Part shown: positions 24,985 to 35,256 of the stretch, one piece after another
Numbering within the stretch: the first letter of the stretch is position 1
Layout of the letters: each line of letters starts with the position of its first letter
Source of the DNA: Gammaproteobacteria bacterium
GTDB taxonomy: Bacteria > Pseudomonadota > Gammaproteobacteria > Ga0077536
Length of the DNA stretch: 64,000 nucleotides
Assembly (NCBI GenBank): GCA_020849475.1
Contig: JADLGE010000064.1
Coordinates: 62,001-126,000 of the forward strand
Reading direction: 5' to 3'
The notes under the pieces: generated by a model
Told to the model about the DNA's origin: nothing
The model's input: the letters and a program-made list of their open reading frames with translations, nothing else
The model's database searches: none
Made by a program: the position numbers and the translations under genes

Positions 24985-27654
24985 TTACAGCACGGCGGCC
25001 CAGCGCCGTCGGATGAGGAGGTCGGCGAAGAAGAACAGCGGTGCGCCCGTCACTGCGGCCAGCAACCATGGACCGTCCAAGGGCGCCGTGCCCAGCGCAT
25101 TCATCAATGGCGGCCAGGCCACCACCGCCCACACGAATACAAGTTCGAGGGCGATGCCGGCCATGCACAGGCGATTGGCCAGCAAGCCGGCATCGAGGCC
25201 GCCGCGCGTGGCGTGACGGCGGCCGACCAGGTTGGCGACCTGCATGAAGACGATGCTGACCAGGGTCAGGGTGGTCGCGCCGCGATAGAGCATATGGTCG
25301 GCCGCGAGCGGCGCGCCGTAGACCCAGCCACCGCGCTTGAGATAGGCAAAGAACAGCGCCATCGCCCACAGCGCCTGCATGAGTCCCAGCACCAGGTAGC
25401 TGTGCAGCATCAGCCGCAGGGACAACAGACGTTCGCGTCGACCGCGTGGTTTACGCCGCATGGCTTCGCCGTCGGGTTGCTCCTGGCCGAGGCCGATGGC
25501 CGGTAACATGTCGGTGCCGAGATCGATGGCCAGGATCTGCAGCACGCTCAAGGCCAGCGGCACGGGCAGTGCGACATAGAGCAGGAAGGGCACCAATTCC
25601 GGCACATTGCTCGCCAGCACATAGCGCGTGAATTTCTGCACGTTGGCAAATACCGTGCGGCCTTCTTCGACGCCCGTCACTATCGACGCGAAGTTGTCGT
25701 CGAGCAGCACCACCTGCGCCGCTTCGCGCGCGACCTCGGTGCCGGACAGGCCCATCGCCACGCCGACGTCGGCGGCGCGCAGCGCGGGTGCGTCGTTGAC
25801 GCCGTCGCCGGTCATCGCCACCACCTTGCCCATGTGTTTCAGCGCGGCGACTATCTTGAGCTTCTGCTCGGGCGTGGTGCGCGCGAATATGCGCGTGCCG
25901 GCCTGCAGGTGCGCGACGAGATCGCGTTCGCGCAGCGCTTCGAGTTGCTCGCCGCGCATCACTGTCTGCGCCGCGGCGTCCGGCTCGATCAGGCCGGCGC
26001 GCACCGCGATGGCGTGGGCGGTGTCGGGATGATCGCCTGTGATGAGGACCACCGCGATGCCGGCCGCGCGGCAACGCGCCAGCGCGTCAGGCACTTCCGG
26101 CCGCAGGGGATCGTCGCAGGCGAGGAAGCCAAGCAGCAGCAGGCCGCTCTCGAGTTCGGTCAGGCTGCCGTGCTGGGCGGTGGCGTCCAAAGTGCGCACG
26201 GCGACCGCGATCACGCGCGCGCCGGCGGCGGCGAGTTGCCGGACAGTGGCGTCGATGCGTAGCAGCACGGCGGAATCGGCCGCGCGTTGAGCATCGCCGT
26301 CCATGAAGGTCGTGACTTCGTCGCGCACCGCCTCCCAGGCGCCCTTGCTGGCAAAACTCACGCGGCCCTGCCAGGGCCCGATGCCGGCGGCGCGGCGGCG
26401 CTGCACATCAAAGGCGATATGGCGGGTGACGGTGGCGTTGACGGCGAGTGCGTCGCCGCCCTCGGCCTGCAACATGCGTGCGATCGCGACGTCCAGCGGG
26501 TCTCCCGAGAGCTGTGCCTGCGCACCGTGGATTTCGCAGGCCAGCATCGCCGCTTCCAGCAGCGCAAGCCGGTGCGCCGCCGCGAGGGGCGTGGCGCCGA
26601 GCGGTGCGACGACCTGGGCGATGGCCAGGCGGTTTTCCGTCAGCGTACCGGTCTTGTCGGTGCAGATCACTTCCACCGCGCCGAGCGCCTCGACCGCGTT
26701 CAAGGATCGGCACAACACGTTCTTGCGCGCCAGGCGCACACTGCCCATGGCCAGTGCCAGGGTCAGGGTCGGCAACAGGCCTTCGGGCACATTGGCGACG
26801 ATGATGCCGAGCATGAAGACCACGTTCAGCCACAGCGGTCGTCCCATCGCAAGGCCGTAGGCGAAGAACAGCACGCCCATGGTGAGCGCGATGGCGGTCA
26901 GCACACGCACGGTGCGCGCCACTTCCTGCTCGAGCGGCGTCGGCGGCCGGCGCACATGGGTGCTGAGCAACGCAATCTTGCCGAACTCGGTGCGTGGGCC
27001 GGTCGCATAGACCAGCGCGAGGCCACTGCCGCGCACCACGCTCGCGCCGGCGAACAACAGATTGCCGGCATCGCTCAAGCGGCCATCGATAACCGCCTCG
27101 GCACGCAGATGGACATGCCGGGACTCGCCGCTCAGGGGCGCGTTGTTGACCAGCAGATCGCTCGCCGCGACGATGCGCGCGTCGCAGGACATGCGCTCGC
27201 CCTCGCTGACGCGCAGCACATCGCCCGGCACGAGGCTCGCCGCCAGCACGCTGCGCTCAACGCCGTCCCTCAGCACCGTGGCGCTCGCCGGCAGCAGCTC
27301 GCGCAACGCCGCCATGGCGCGCTCGGCGCGCATTTCCTGGGCGAAGGTGAACAGCGCGTTGAGCAGCGCCACCACCAGCAGCGCCACGCCTAGCGGCCGC
27401 ATGTCGGCGCCGCCATCCAGATGCGCAGCGATGAAACACAGGAGCGCGGCGAGATTGAGCAGCAGACTGAACAGGTTGGTGAACTGCTTGAACAGCGTGC
27501 GCAGCCAGTGCAGGCGCGGTGCGTCGGCCAGCGCGTTGGCGCCGAATTCGGCGAGTCGGCGCGCGGCCTCGGTCTCGGCAAGCCCCGCCGGCGAACTGCG
27601 CAGCAGGCCGAAACAATCGTCGACCTCGAGGTTGTGGATCTGGCGCTGGCTCAA
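24985..27654 (-). CDS. Cation-transporting P-type ATPase
   Basis: An 889-residue P2-type ATPase. Motifs: N-terminal cation-ATPase domain, PLSGES (173-178) in the actuator, NVPEGLLPTLTLALAMG (288-304) in helix M4, phosphorylated Asp333 in CTDKTGTLTEN, and TGDGVNDAPALRAADVGVAMG in the P domain. PEGLL in M4 and DMLPAIGLGQEQPD in the C-terminal part resemble the Na/K-ATPase-related branch more than classical Ca pumps. The start is TTG 27654, overlapping the stop of the universal stress gene by four bases; no in-frame ATG occurs for over 100 codons. The ion is not certain (Na, K or Ca). Confidence 0.88.
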   Translation of the reverse strand: MSQRQIHNLEVDDCFGLLRSSPAGLAETEAARRLAEFGANALADAPRLHWLRTLFKQFTNLFSLLLNLAALLCFIAAHLDGGADMRPLGVALLVVALLNALFTFAQEMRAERAMAALRELLPASATVLRDGVERSVLAASLVPGDVLRVSEGERMSCDARIVAASDLLVNNAPLSGESRHVHLRAEAVIDGRLSDAGNLLFAGASVVRGSGLALVYATGPRTEFGKIALLSTHVRRPPTPLEQEVARTVRVLTAIALTMGVLFFAYGLAMGRPLWLNVVFMLGIIVANVPEGLLPTLTLALAMGSVRLARKNVLCRSLNAVEALGAVEVICTDKTGTLTENRLAIAQVVAPLGATPLAAAHRLALLEAAMLACEIHGAQAQLSGDPLDVAIARMLQAEGGDALAVNATVTRHIAFDVQRRRAAGIGPWQGRVSFASKGAWEAVRDEVTTFMDGDAQRAADSAVLLRIDATVRQLAAAGARVIAVAVRTLDATAQHGSLTELESGLLLLGFLACDDPLRPEVPDALARCRAAGIAVVLITGDHPDTAHAIAVRAGLIEPDAAAQTVMRGEQLEALRERDLVAHLQAGTRIFARTTPEQKLKIVAALKHMGKVVAMTGDGVNDAPALRAADVGVAMGLSGTEVAREAAQVVLLDDNFASIVTGVEEGRTVFANVQKFTRYVLASNVPELVPFLLYVALPVPLALSVLQILAIDLGTDMLPAIGLGQEQPDGEAMRRKPRGRRERLLSLRLMLHSYLVLGLMQALWAMALFFAYLKRGGWVYGAPLAADHMLYRGATTLTLVSIVFMQVANLVGRRHATRGGLDAGLLANRLCMAGIALELVFVWAVVAWPPLMNALGTAPLDGPWLLAAVTGAPLFFFADLLIRRRWAAVL

Positions 27655-28484
27655 AGCGCGGCCCGGTAGAGCACCACGTCACTGCCGCTGTCGCGCAGCA
27701 GCTGTTCGATGGGATGGCCATAACCGGGAGACAGCGGCAGCGCACTGGCGTCGAGGCCTAGCAGGCGGCTGCGCAGACGACCGGCCAGCGCCAGGATTTC
27801 CTTGACGGCATCGTCCGACACCACGGCGCTGACATCGAGACGGCAGCGGCCCGCGAGCAAGGCCTCGCGCAACTGCGCCTCGATGGCGTTGGCGCGCGCC
27901 AGTGCGCCATCGATCAGACGCCGCGCGCCGCGCGTCCCGAGCAGGCGAAAGCGCAGACGTGAAACTTCCTGCACCACCAGCACATGCAGTTCCTTCAGTT
28001 CGGGCGCGAGCAACTGCACGAGTGGCAGGGCGGCGCGCGACGGTGGTCGCGCCATGCTGAAAGGCAGCAGCACGCGTCCGGGCTGGCCAAGCATGGCGGG
28101 ATGCGCGACATGCAGCGCCAGCACCGCACAGGGCGCGCGCGCCAGCAGTTCAGCGGCCACCGTGCCGGCCAGATAGCTCAGGTTGCGCGGCCGCGCGCGG
28201 GTGCCGGTGATGAGCACGCTGTCGGGCGTGGCGGCGAGCAGACTCAGCACACCGTCGGCGACGCTGCCGTCGCCGCTGTCGCGTATGCTCGTGACCAGCG
28301 TCACGCCGAGGCGCTGACATTCCTCGGCGATGCGTGCGATGCGTCCCGCCAGCTCCGGCGCCGGGGCGCGCTCGTGCACATGGGCCAGATGCAACTCGCG
28401 ACGCGCGGTGGCGAGCGCGAAGCGCGCCGCATAATGCGCTATCCAATCGCCATTCAGACTGCCGTCGTAGGCAAATACCAGCAT
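27651..28484 (-). CDS. Tandem universal stress protein (UspA family)
   Basis: A 277-residue protein with two Usp-like halves: MLVFAYDGSLNGDWIAHYAARFA at the start, with GTRARPRNLSYLAGTVAAELLARAPCAVLAL closing the first half, and a weaker second copy ending in LRDSGSDVVLYRAAL. The G-2x-G-9x-G(S/T) ATP motif is only partly kept in each half. ATG 28484 is preferred over upstream in-frame codons that translate to low-complexity sequence. It is the first gene of a two-gene unit with the P-type ATPase; paired stress protein and pump genes are common and suggest stress-linked ion homeostasis. Confidence 0.78.
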   Translation of the reverse strand: MLVFAYDGSLNGDWIAHYAARFALATARRELHLAHVHERAPAPELAGRIARIAEECQRLGVTLVTSIRDSGDGSVADGVLSLLAATPDSVLITGTRARPRNLSYLAGTVAAELLARAPCAVLALHVAHPAMLGQPGRVLLPFSMARPPSRAALPLVQLLAPELKELHVLVVQEVSRLRFRLLGTRGARRLIDGALARANAIEAQLREALLAGRCRLDVSAVVSDDAVKEILALAGRLRSRLLGLDASALPLSPGYGHPIEQLLRDSGSDVVLYRAAL

Positions 28485-28668
28485 GGGACAACCTTGCAAC
28501 AAAGCCACAGCAGTATAGGAGCGCTGGCGCGCACCGGGCTTGATCCGAGGCTGTATGAGTTTACTGTCTGTCCCCGAGTGCAAGTGCGCGCCGCCGTTTG
28601 ACATCACGCAGTACGCGTGTCGCTCGAACGCGTAGCCTGAATAGATAGCGCATGGCGCGAGGTCAAAC

Positions 28669-29742
28669 ATGATATCCAGGCAAGGCCGATGGCTGCTGCG
28701 GCTGGGCGCGCTCGCGCTGGCGGCGCTGCTCGCCCTGTGGGCGTGGCGCAATTTCAAAGCCGATGACAGCCTGCGCGGGATCACCAGCGGCAATGGCCGC
28801 ATCGAAGCGGTGGAAGTCGATGTCGCCGCGAAAGTGCCCGGTCGTGTCGATGAGATGCTGGTCGACGAAGGAGATTTCGTCAGCCGCGGTCAGGCGCTGG
28901 CGCACATCGACGCCACGGCTCTCGACGCCCAGGTGCGACAGGCCCAGGCCCAGCTGCAGCAGGCCGTCAGCACCGTCGCCGCCGCGCGCAGCCTGCTCGA
29001 GCAACGTGCGCGCGAACAGCAGGCGGCGCAAGCGGCGGTCGCGCAGCGTGTGGCCGAGTACAAAGCGCTCGACGTGCAGTGGACACGTTCGAAGTCGATG
29101 GCCGAGCGCGGCTATCTATCGACCCAGGCCCTGGATGACATGCGAGCCCGTCGCGACAGCAGCAAGGCGGCGGTGGAGGCAGCGCGCGCGCAGGTGGCGG
29201 CCGTCGCCGCAGCGGTGGTCAGCGCCGCTGCGCAGGTGGAAGCCGCGCAGTCGGCCGCCGGCGCGGCGCAGGCCAACATCGACAAACTGCGCGCCGACGC
29301 CGCCGACTGCCTGTTGCGCTCGCCCATCGATGGACGCGTGCAATACCGCGTGGCGGAAAGCGGCGAAGTGGTGGCGGCTGGCGGCAAGGTGCTCAATCTC
29401 ATCGACCTCAGCGATGTGCACATGACCTTTTTCGTGCCGACCGCAGTGGCCGGCAAACTCGAGATGGGCGCCGAGGTGCGCATCGTGCTGGATGACGCTC
29501 CCCAGTATGTGATCCCTGCCACGCTGAGCTTTGTCGCCGCCGAGGCTCAATTCACGCCCAAGACGGTCGAGACCGCGAGCGAGCGCGAGAAACTCATGTT
29601 CCGCGTCAGGGCGCAACTGCCGCCGCCACTGCTCAGACAACACATCAAGCGGGTCAAGTCCGGTCTGCCGGGCACCGCCTACGTGCGCACTGATGGCAGC
29701 ATGCCGTGGCCGGCGAAGCTCGACATCAAGCTGCCACAATGA
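28669..29742 (+). CDS. HlyD-family membrane fusion (periplasmic adaptor) protein
   Basis: A 357-residue adaptor: one N-terminal membrane anchor ([18 protein letters not shown]), a split biotinyl-lipoyl domain ([18 protein letters not shown] and [24 protein letters not shown]), a long Ala/Gln/Arg-rich coiled-coil hairpin between them, and a beta-barrel. It corresponds to YhiI in enterobacteria. It overlaps the RbbA-like ATPase by ATGA and should link the inner-membrane transporter to an outer-membrane channel. TTGACA occurs at 28598-28603 but no convincing -10 follows. Confidence 0.87.
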   Translation: MISRQGRWLLRLGALALAALLALWAWRNFKADDSLRGITSGNGRIEAVEVDVAAKVPGRVDEMLVDEGDFVSRGQALAHIDATALDAQVRQAQAQLQQAVSTVAAARSLLEQRAREQQAAQAAVAQRVAEYKALDVQWTRSKSMAERGYLSTQALDDMRARRDSSKAAVEAARAQVAAVAAAVVSAAAQVEAAQSAAGAAQANIDKLRADAADCLLRSPIDGRVQYRVAESGEVVAAGGKVLNLIDLSDVHMTFFVPTAVAGKLEMGAEVRIVLDDAPQYVIPATLSFVAAEAQFTPKTVETASEREKLMFRVRAQLPPPLLRQHIKRVKSGLPGTAYVRTDGSMPWPAKLDIKLPQ

Positions 29743-32513
29743 GCACGCAGGCCGCGCCGCACGGGCCGGCGGGCGCGGTCGCCACTGTGAACGCGGTTGC
29801 CCACCGTTACGGCAACAGCGTCGCGCTCGAGAGTGTCACACTGAGCGTGCCTGGCGCCTGCATGGTGGGTCTGATTGGCCCCGATGGGGTCGGCAAATCA
29901 ACGCTGTTGTCGCTGCTCGCCGGCGCGCGCAGCCTTCAGTCGGGACAGCTCGGCGTGCTCGGCGGCGACATGCGCGACGCCGGGCACAGACGCGCAGTGT
30001 GTCCACGCATCGCCTACATGCCGCAGGGCTTGGGGCGCAATCTCTACGCCAGCCTGTCGGTGCGCGAGAACATCGAATTCTTCGCCCGCCTGTTCGGTCA
30101 TGGCCCGGCCGCGCGTCAACGCCGCATCGACGATTTGTTGCAGGCCACGCAACTCGCGCCGTTCGCGGCACGAGCTGCGGGCAAGCTGTCGGGCGGCATG
30201 CGGCAAAAACTCGGGCTGTGCTGCGCCCTGATCCACGACCCCGAGGTGCTCATCCTCGATGAACCGACGACCGGCGTCGACCCGCTGTCGCGCCGTCAGT
30301 TCTGGGAGCTGATTGCACACATCCGCGCCGACAGCCCCGCCATGAGTGTGCTGGTCGCGACCGCCGACATGGACGAGGCGGCGCAGTTCGACTGGCTGGT
30401 CGCCATGAGTGCCGGTCGCGTGCTGGCGACCGGCACGGCCGCCGAGCTGACCGCCCGGACCGACACCACGACGCTCGAGGACGCCTTCATCGCGCTCCTG
30501 CCGCAGGCGCAGCGCGCGGGGCATCATCGCGTGGTGCTGACCCCGCGCGCGCCCGTCGCGGCGCCGGTCATCGCCATCGAGGCGCGCGCGCTCGCGCTGC
30601 GCTTCGGCGATTTCACCGCCGTCGACGACGTCAGCTTTCGCATCGAGCGGGGCGAGATCTTCGGCTTCCTGGGATCCAATGGTTGCGGCAAGACCACAAC
30701 CATGAAAATGCTGACGGGGTTGTTGCCCGCGAGCGCCGGCGAGGCGCTGTTGTTCGGCCATCCGGTGGCGCCGGGCGATCTCGAGACGCGGCGGCGCGTA
30801 GGCTATATGACGCAGTCGTTCTCGCTCTACGGTGAACTGACAGTCAGACAGAACCTCGTGCTCCATGGCCGCATCTTCGGCCTCGACGCGGCGCGTAGCG
30901 CGCAGCGCATCGATGAACTCGCCGCGCGCTTCGACTTGACGGCGGTGCTGGACGAACTGCCCGAGGGGCATCCTGTCGGTGTGCGGCAGCGCATGTCGCT
31001 GGCGGTCGCGCTGCTGCACGAACCCGAGATCCTGATCCTCGACGAGCCGACCTCGGGCGTGGACCCGCTGGCGCGTGATGCCTTCTGGCGCATGATGCTC
31101 GATATCGCGCGACGCGACGAGGTGACCATCTTCATCTCCACCCATTACATGGCCGAGGCGGTGCGCTGCGATCGCATTTCGCTCATGCACGCCGGCCGCG
31201 TACTGACCACCGATACCCCGGCGGCCATCATCGCCGCGCACGGCGTGGCCACGCTGGAAGAAGCGTTCATCGCCTGCCTCGAACGAGCCGGTGGCACGAC
31301 GCGGCCGGACGCCGCCACCAACGCGGCGCGCGATACCGCGACGTGCAGCCCGGTGCCTGGCGCCCCGGCCGCGCCGGCATCGCCGCTGCGAGGTTCGCTG
31401 CGGCGCATGCTCAGTTTCGCCTGGCGCGAGGCCCTGGAACTGCGGCGCGATCCCATCCGCCAGGCACTCGCCCTCATCGGCAGCGGCGTGTTGATGCTGG
31501 TGCTCGGCTACGGCATCACCATGGACGTCGAGAACCTGTCCTTCGCGGTGCTCGACCGCGACCAGACCACCGTCAGTCGCGACTACGCGCTGAACCTGGC
31601 CGGCTCGCGCTATTTTCGCGAGCAGCCGCCGCTACGCGACCATGCCGATCTCGACCGCCGCATGCGCGCCGGCGCCTTGACCCTGGCCATCGAGATCCCG
31701 CCCGACTTCGCCCGCGACCTCGCGCGCGGCAGACCGGTGGCGATTGCGGCCTGGGTGGATGGCGCGATGCCGTCCCGCGCCGAGACCCTGCGCGGCTATG
31801 CGCTCGGCATGCATCTGCACTGGCTGGCGACGCGCGCGCGGCGTGGCGAAGGCGGCGCGGCGCCCAACCCCTTCAGCATCGAGACGCGCTTTCGCTACAA
31901 CCCCGATGTCAGGAGCGTGCCCGCCATCGTGCCGGCGGTGATGCCACTGCTGCTGATGTTGATCCCGGCCATCCTGACGGCGGTCGCCGTGGTGCGCGAG
32001 AAAGAGCTCGGCTCCATCGTCAATCTGTACGTGACGCCCGCCACGCGTCTCGAATTCCTGCTCGGCAAGCAACTGCCCTACGTGGTGCTGGCGATGGCGA
32101 GCTTCCTGCTGCTGATGCTGCTGGCGTTGCTGTGGTTCAAGATCCCCCTGACCGGCAGCTTCCTGACGCTGGGTGCGGCGGCGCTTCTCTATGTGACGGC
32201 CGCCACTGCCATCGGCCTCGTGATGTCGGCCTTCATGCGCAGCCAGACCGCCGCGCTGTTCGGTACGGCGGTGCTGACCATCCTGCCGGCGGTGCAGTTC
32301 TCCGGCATGCTGGACCCGGTCTCGTCGCTGGAGGGCGTCGGTGCGCTGATTGGACGCATCTACCCGACCACGCATTTCCTGACCATCGCGCGCGGCACCT
32401 TTGCCAAGGGCCTGGGCCTGGCCGATCTGCAGCTGCCGCTGCTCTACCTGGCCCTGGCGGTGCCGCTGCTGACCCTGGCCGCCACGCTGTTACTGCGCAA
32501 GCAGGCGCGCTGA
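29739..32513 (+). CDS. rbbA: RbbA-like fused double ABC ATPase and permease
   Basis: A 924-residue fusion. First ATPase: Walker [10 protein letters not shown], signature LSGGMRQK, Walker [14 protein letters not shown]. Second: [10 protein letters not shown], a degenerate signature [24 protein letters not shown]. Then an ABC-2 permease with about six helices ([48 protein letters not shown]). The weak second signature is also found in RbbA/YhiH. The order HlyD-RbbA-permease equals yhiI-rbbA-yhhJ of Escherichia coli. It probably exports drugs or lipophilic compounds; RbbA of E. coli was also reported ribosome-associated. Confidence 0.87.
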   Translation: MSTQAAPHGPAGAVATVNAVAHRYGNSVALESVTLSVPGACMVGLIGPDGVGKSTLLSLLAGARSLQSGQLGVLGGDMRDAGHRRAVCPRIAYMPQGLGRNLYASLSVRENIEFFARLFGHGPAARQRRIDDLLQATQLAPFAARAAGKLSGGMRQKLGLCCALIHDPEVLILDEPTTGVDPLSRRQFWELIAHIRADSPAMSVLVATADMDEAAQFDWLVAMSAGRVLATGTAAELTARTDTTTLEDAFIALLPQAQRAGHHRVVLTPRAPVAAPVIAIEARALALRFGDFTAVDDVSFRIERGEIFGFLGSNGCGKTTTMKMLTGLLPASAGEALLFGHPVAPGDLETRRRVGYMTQSFSLYGELTVRQNLVLHGRIFGLDAARSAQRIDELAARFDLTAVLDELPEGHPVGVRQRMSLAVALLHEPEILILDEPTSGVDPLARDAFWRMMLDIARRDEVTIFISTHYMAEAVRCDRISLMHAGRVLTTDTPAAIIAAHGVATLEEAFIACLERAGGTTRPDAATNAARDTATCSPVPGAPAAPASPLRGSLRRMLSFAWREALELRRDPIRQALALIGSGVLMLVLGYGITMDVENLSFAVLDRDQTTVSRDYALNLAGSRYFREQPPLRDHADLDRRMRAGALTLAIEIPPDFARDLARGRPVAIAAWVDGAMPSRAETLRGYALGMHLHWLATRARRGEGGAAPNPFSIETRFRYNPDVRSVPAIVPAVMPLLLMLIPAILTAVAVVREKELGSIVNLYVTPATRLEFLLGKQLPYVVLAMASFLLLMLLALLWFKIPLTGSFLTLGAAALLYVTAATAIGLVMSAFMRSQTAALFGTAVLTILPAVQFSGMLDPVSSLEGVGALIGRIYPTTHFLTIARGTFAKGLGLADLQLPLLYLALAVPLLTLAATLLLRKQAR

Positions 32514-32514
32514 C

Positions 32515-33639
32515 ATGCGCGCGGCGACGGTCTGGCACCTCGGCGTCAAGGAATTCCGCAGCCTCGCGCGCGACCGCATGATGCTGGTCCTGATCGGCTA
32601 CGCCTTCAGTGTCGCCATCTATATCGCCGGCACGGTCATGCCGGAGATCCTGCACAAGGCACCGATAGCGATCGTCGATGAAGACCGTTCGCCGCTCTCG
32701 GCGCGCATCGTCGATGCCTTCTATCCACCGATGTTCATGCCGCCCGAACTCATCAGCGCGGCCGCCATGGACCGCCGCATGGATCTCGGCCTGGACACTT
32801 TCGCGCTGGACATCCCGCCCGATTTCCAGCGCGACCTGCTCGCTGGCCGCGGCCCGGCACTGCAATTGAATGTCGATGCCACCCGCATCAGCCAGGCCTT
32901 TGCCGGCAGCGGCTACATCCAGATCATGATCACCGATGAAGTAATGAAGTATGCGCGCGGGCAGGGCGCGCAGAGCGCGGTCGGTGAGGTCGACCTCGAG
33001 TTGCGCAACCGCTTCAACCCGGAACTCGACAAGAGCTGGTTCGGGGCGGTGATGGAAGTCGTCAACAACATCACCATGCTGTCCATCGTGCTGACCGGCG
33101 CCGCCCTGATCCGCGAGCGCGAGCACGGCACGGTCGAACATCTGCTGGTGATGCCAGTCACGCCCGCCGAGATCATGGCGAGCAAAGTGTGGAGCATGGG
33201 CGTGGTGGTGCTGTGCGCGACGGCCTTGTCGCTGCGCTATGTCGTGCAGGGCTGGCTGGCGGTGCCCGTCGAGGGATCGCTGGTGCTGTTTCTGGTCGGC
33301 GCCGGGCTGCATCTCTACGCCACCACGTCGATGGGCATCTTTCTCGCCACGGTCGCGCGCTCGATGCCACAGTTTGGTCTGTTGCTGTTACTGGTGCTGC
33401 TGCCGCTCGAGATTCTGTCGGGCGGACTGACGCCGCGGGAAAGCATGCCGTTCGTGGTGCGCAACCTGATGCTGGCCGCGCCCACCACCCATTTCGTGAT
33501 GCTTGCCCAGGCGGTGCTCTATCGCGGCGCGGGGCTGGCCATCGTGTGGCCGCAGCTGCTCGGCCTGTTCGTCATCGGCTCCGTGCTTTTCGGTTTCGCG
33601 CTGGCGCGCTTTCGCCGAACGCTGGCGGCAATGGTGTGA
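32515..33639 (+). CDS. ABC-2 transporter permease (YhhJ-like)
   Basis: A 374-residue inner-membrane protein: one N-terminal helix (MLVLIGYAFSVAIYIAGTVMP), a large periplasmic domain to about residue 180, then five helices with TMLSIVLTGAALIREREHGTVEHLLVMPV, the conserved loop of ABC-2 permeases. It starts one base after the RbbA-like stop. It should form a heterodimer with the permease half of RbbA. A 13-bp hairpin follows its stop. Confidence 0.87.
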   Translation: MRAATVWHLGVKEFRSLARDRMMLVLIGYAFSVAIYIAGTVMPEILHKAPIAIVDEDRSPLSARIVDAFYPPMFMPPELISAAAMDRRMDLGLDTFALDIPPDFQRDLLAGRGPALQLNVDATRISQAFAGSGYIQIMITDEVMKYARGQGAQSAVGEVDLELRNRFNPELDKSWFGAVMEVVNNITMLSIVLTGAALIREREHGTVEHLLVMPVTPAEIMASKVWSMGVVVLCATALSLRYVVQGWLAVPVEGSLVLFLVGAGLHLYATTSMGIFLATVARSMPQFGLLLLLVLLPLEILSGGLTPRESMPFVVRNLMLAAPTTHFVMLAQAVLYRGAGLAIVWPQLLGLFVIGSVLFGFALARFRRTLAAMV

Positions 33640-33650
33640 ACAATGAAGAT

Positions 33651-33680
33651 GATGGTGGCGGCGGGGTCGCCGCCACTATC
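33651..33680. terminator. Long hairpin between convergent permease and amidase genes
   Basis: Thirteen pairs (one G-T) between 33651-33663 and 33668-33680 around loop GGGT. It lies 12 bases after the permease stop and 10 bases before the amidase stop, so it is well placed as a two-way terminator. Confidence 0.65.
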
Positions 33681-33690
33681 GGTGCAGGAC

Positions 33691-35130
33691 TCAGGCGTAG
33701 TTGGCCGGCTTGCGAGCGCTCCACGGCAAGGCCTGCTCCAACTGCCCGGCCAGGCTGTAGAGCGTTTCTTCATCGCCAAGGCGGCCGACGAACTGCATGG
33801 CGAGCGGCAGACCGGACTTGGCCTGCCACAGCGGCAGCATCACCGCCGGCTGGCCGGTGGTGTTGAACAAGGCCGTGAACGCCGAGTAGTTCTGGATGAT
33901 GTGGTTCCACCAGCCCATCATGTCGAGGTCCTTGGCGTTCTGATCGAGTTCGCCGAGTTTCGCCACGTCGCGCGCGAGGCCCGGCGTCAACAGCACGTCG
34001 TATTTGCGCATCACCGCGCCCACCGCGCGGCTGACGGCGTTCTGCTGAATCATGGCCTTTTCCATTTCCAGTGCCTTCAGCGACTGCGCGAACCTGTAGA
34101 CCTCGAGGGTCACCGCTTCGCAGGTCTTGGGGCCAATCTTGCGGCCGGTGGCGGCGGCGAATTCATCCATGAAGTAACCGAGGGTGACTGCCCACAGGCG
34201 GACGCTCGATTCATTGAAAGCCTCCATGTCGTAGTCGATTTTCACCGGCTCGACGATGTGACCCAGATCTTCGAGCAGCTTGCGCGTGTCGTTGAGGCGC
34301 GCCTTCTGTTCGGGCGCGGTAGTGCGCGAACCGGGCAGCTTGTCGACCACGCCGATACGCAACTGGCCGGGCGGCGTCATGGCCGCGGCGAGGAAGCTGC
34401 GCTTGGGCGGTTCGGCGTGATAGAAGTAACCGTCATCAGGACCATGCAGGGCGTCGAGCAGGGCGGCGGAATCGCGCACGCTGCGCGTTTCGGCGAATTC
34501 AATCGCCATGCCCCACAGGAAGATGCCCATGTCGGGCCCGGTAGGTGTGCGGCCACGGCTCGGCTTCATGCCGACCACGCCATTGCAGGCGCCGGGAATG
34601 CGAATCGAGCCGCCGCCGTCGTTGGCATGGGCTATCGGCACCATGCCCGAACCGACCGCCGCGCCGGCGCCACCGGATGAACCACCCACCGAGTAATCAA
34701 GATTCCAGGGATTGCGCGTCGGTCCGTAGACCAGCGCTTCGGAGTTGGCGTTGAAGGCCATTTCGGGCGTGGTGGTGGTGCCGATGGTGACCAGGCCCGC
34801 GGCGTTGCAGCGACGCATGAGCTCTGAATCACTGTCGAACTTGATGCCGGCCGCGAGCCGCGAACCGGCCGAGGTCACCATGCCTTTGAAGTGCATGCCG
34901 AACTCTTTGACCAGAAACGGCACGCCGCGGAACGGCCCGTAGGGCAGGCCGCGTTTGACCTGCGCACGGCCATGCTGGGGCAGTTGCTGCACGACGCAGT
35001 TGATCTTGGGGTTGAGTCGCGCGATGGCGTCGATGGCGCTGTCGATGAGATCGTTGGGCGAGACTTCGCCACGGCGCACCAGTTCAGCCAGACCCAGGCC
35101 GTCGTACTTGCTGTATTCAGAAAAAATCAT
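33691..35130 (-). CDS. Amidase (amidase-signature family)
   Basis: A 479-residue amidase. The Ser-cisSer-Lys triad is visible: Lys in VPFLVKEFG (residues about 80-88), cis-Ser and nucleophile Ser in SVGGSSGGAGAAVGSGMVPIAHANDGGGSIRIPG (about 150-183, Gly/Ser-rich signature). It hydrolyses C-N amide bonds; related members act on aryl amides, nylon oligomers or fatty acid amides. ATG 35130 is chosen because GGAGG precedes it by six bases; an upstream ATG at 35160 lacks a site. It stands alone on the minus strand, divergent from the LpxD-like gene. Confidence 0.88.
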   Translation of the reverse strand: MIFSEYSKYDGLGLAELVRRGEVSPNDLIDSAIDAIARLNPKINCVVQQLPQHGRAQVKRGLPYGPFRGVPFLVKEFGMHFKGMVTSAGSRLAAGIKFDSDSELMRRCNAAGLVTIGTTTTPEMAFNANSEALVYGPTRNPWNLDYSVGGSSGGAGAAVGSGMVPIAHANDGGGSIRIPGACNGVVGMKPSRGRTPTGPDMGIFLWGMAIEFAETRSVRDSAALLDALHGPDDGYFYHAEPPKRSFLAAAMTPPGQLRIGVVDKLPGSRTTAPEQKARLNDTRKLLEDLGHIVEPVKIDYDMEAFNESSVRLWAVTLGYFMDEFAAATGRKIGPKTCEAVTLEVYRFAQSLKALEMEKAMIQQNAVSRAVGAVMRKYDVLLTPGLARDVAKLGELDQNAKDLDMMGWWNHIIQNYSAFTALFNTTGQPAVMLPLWQAKSGLPLAMQFVGRLGDEETLYSLAGQLEQALPWSARKPANYA

Positions 35131-35256
35131 GAACGTCCTCCACGGAATTGATGTCGTCACCGCGGCGTTGCGATGCCCCCTCGTCAGGGCCCGAGTATAG
35201 AGGCGCGCGCGCGTTTCGCGTAACGTCCGTTGGCAAGCTCAGCCACGCATCGCCCC

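Noticed and set aside
28598-28626. Promoter with TTGACA before the HlyD gene
   Set aside because: A perfect TTGACA is present but no acceptable -10 occurs 16-19 bases downstream.
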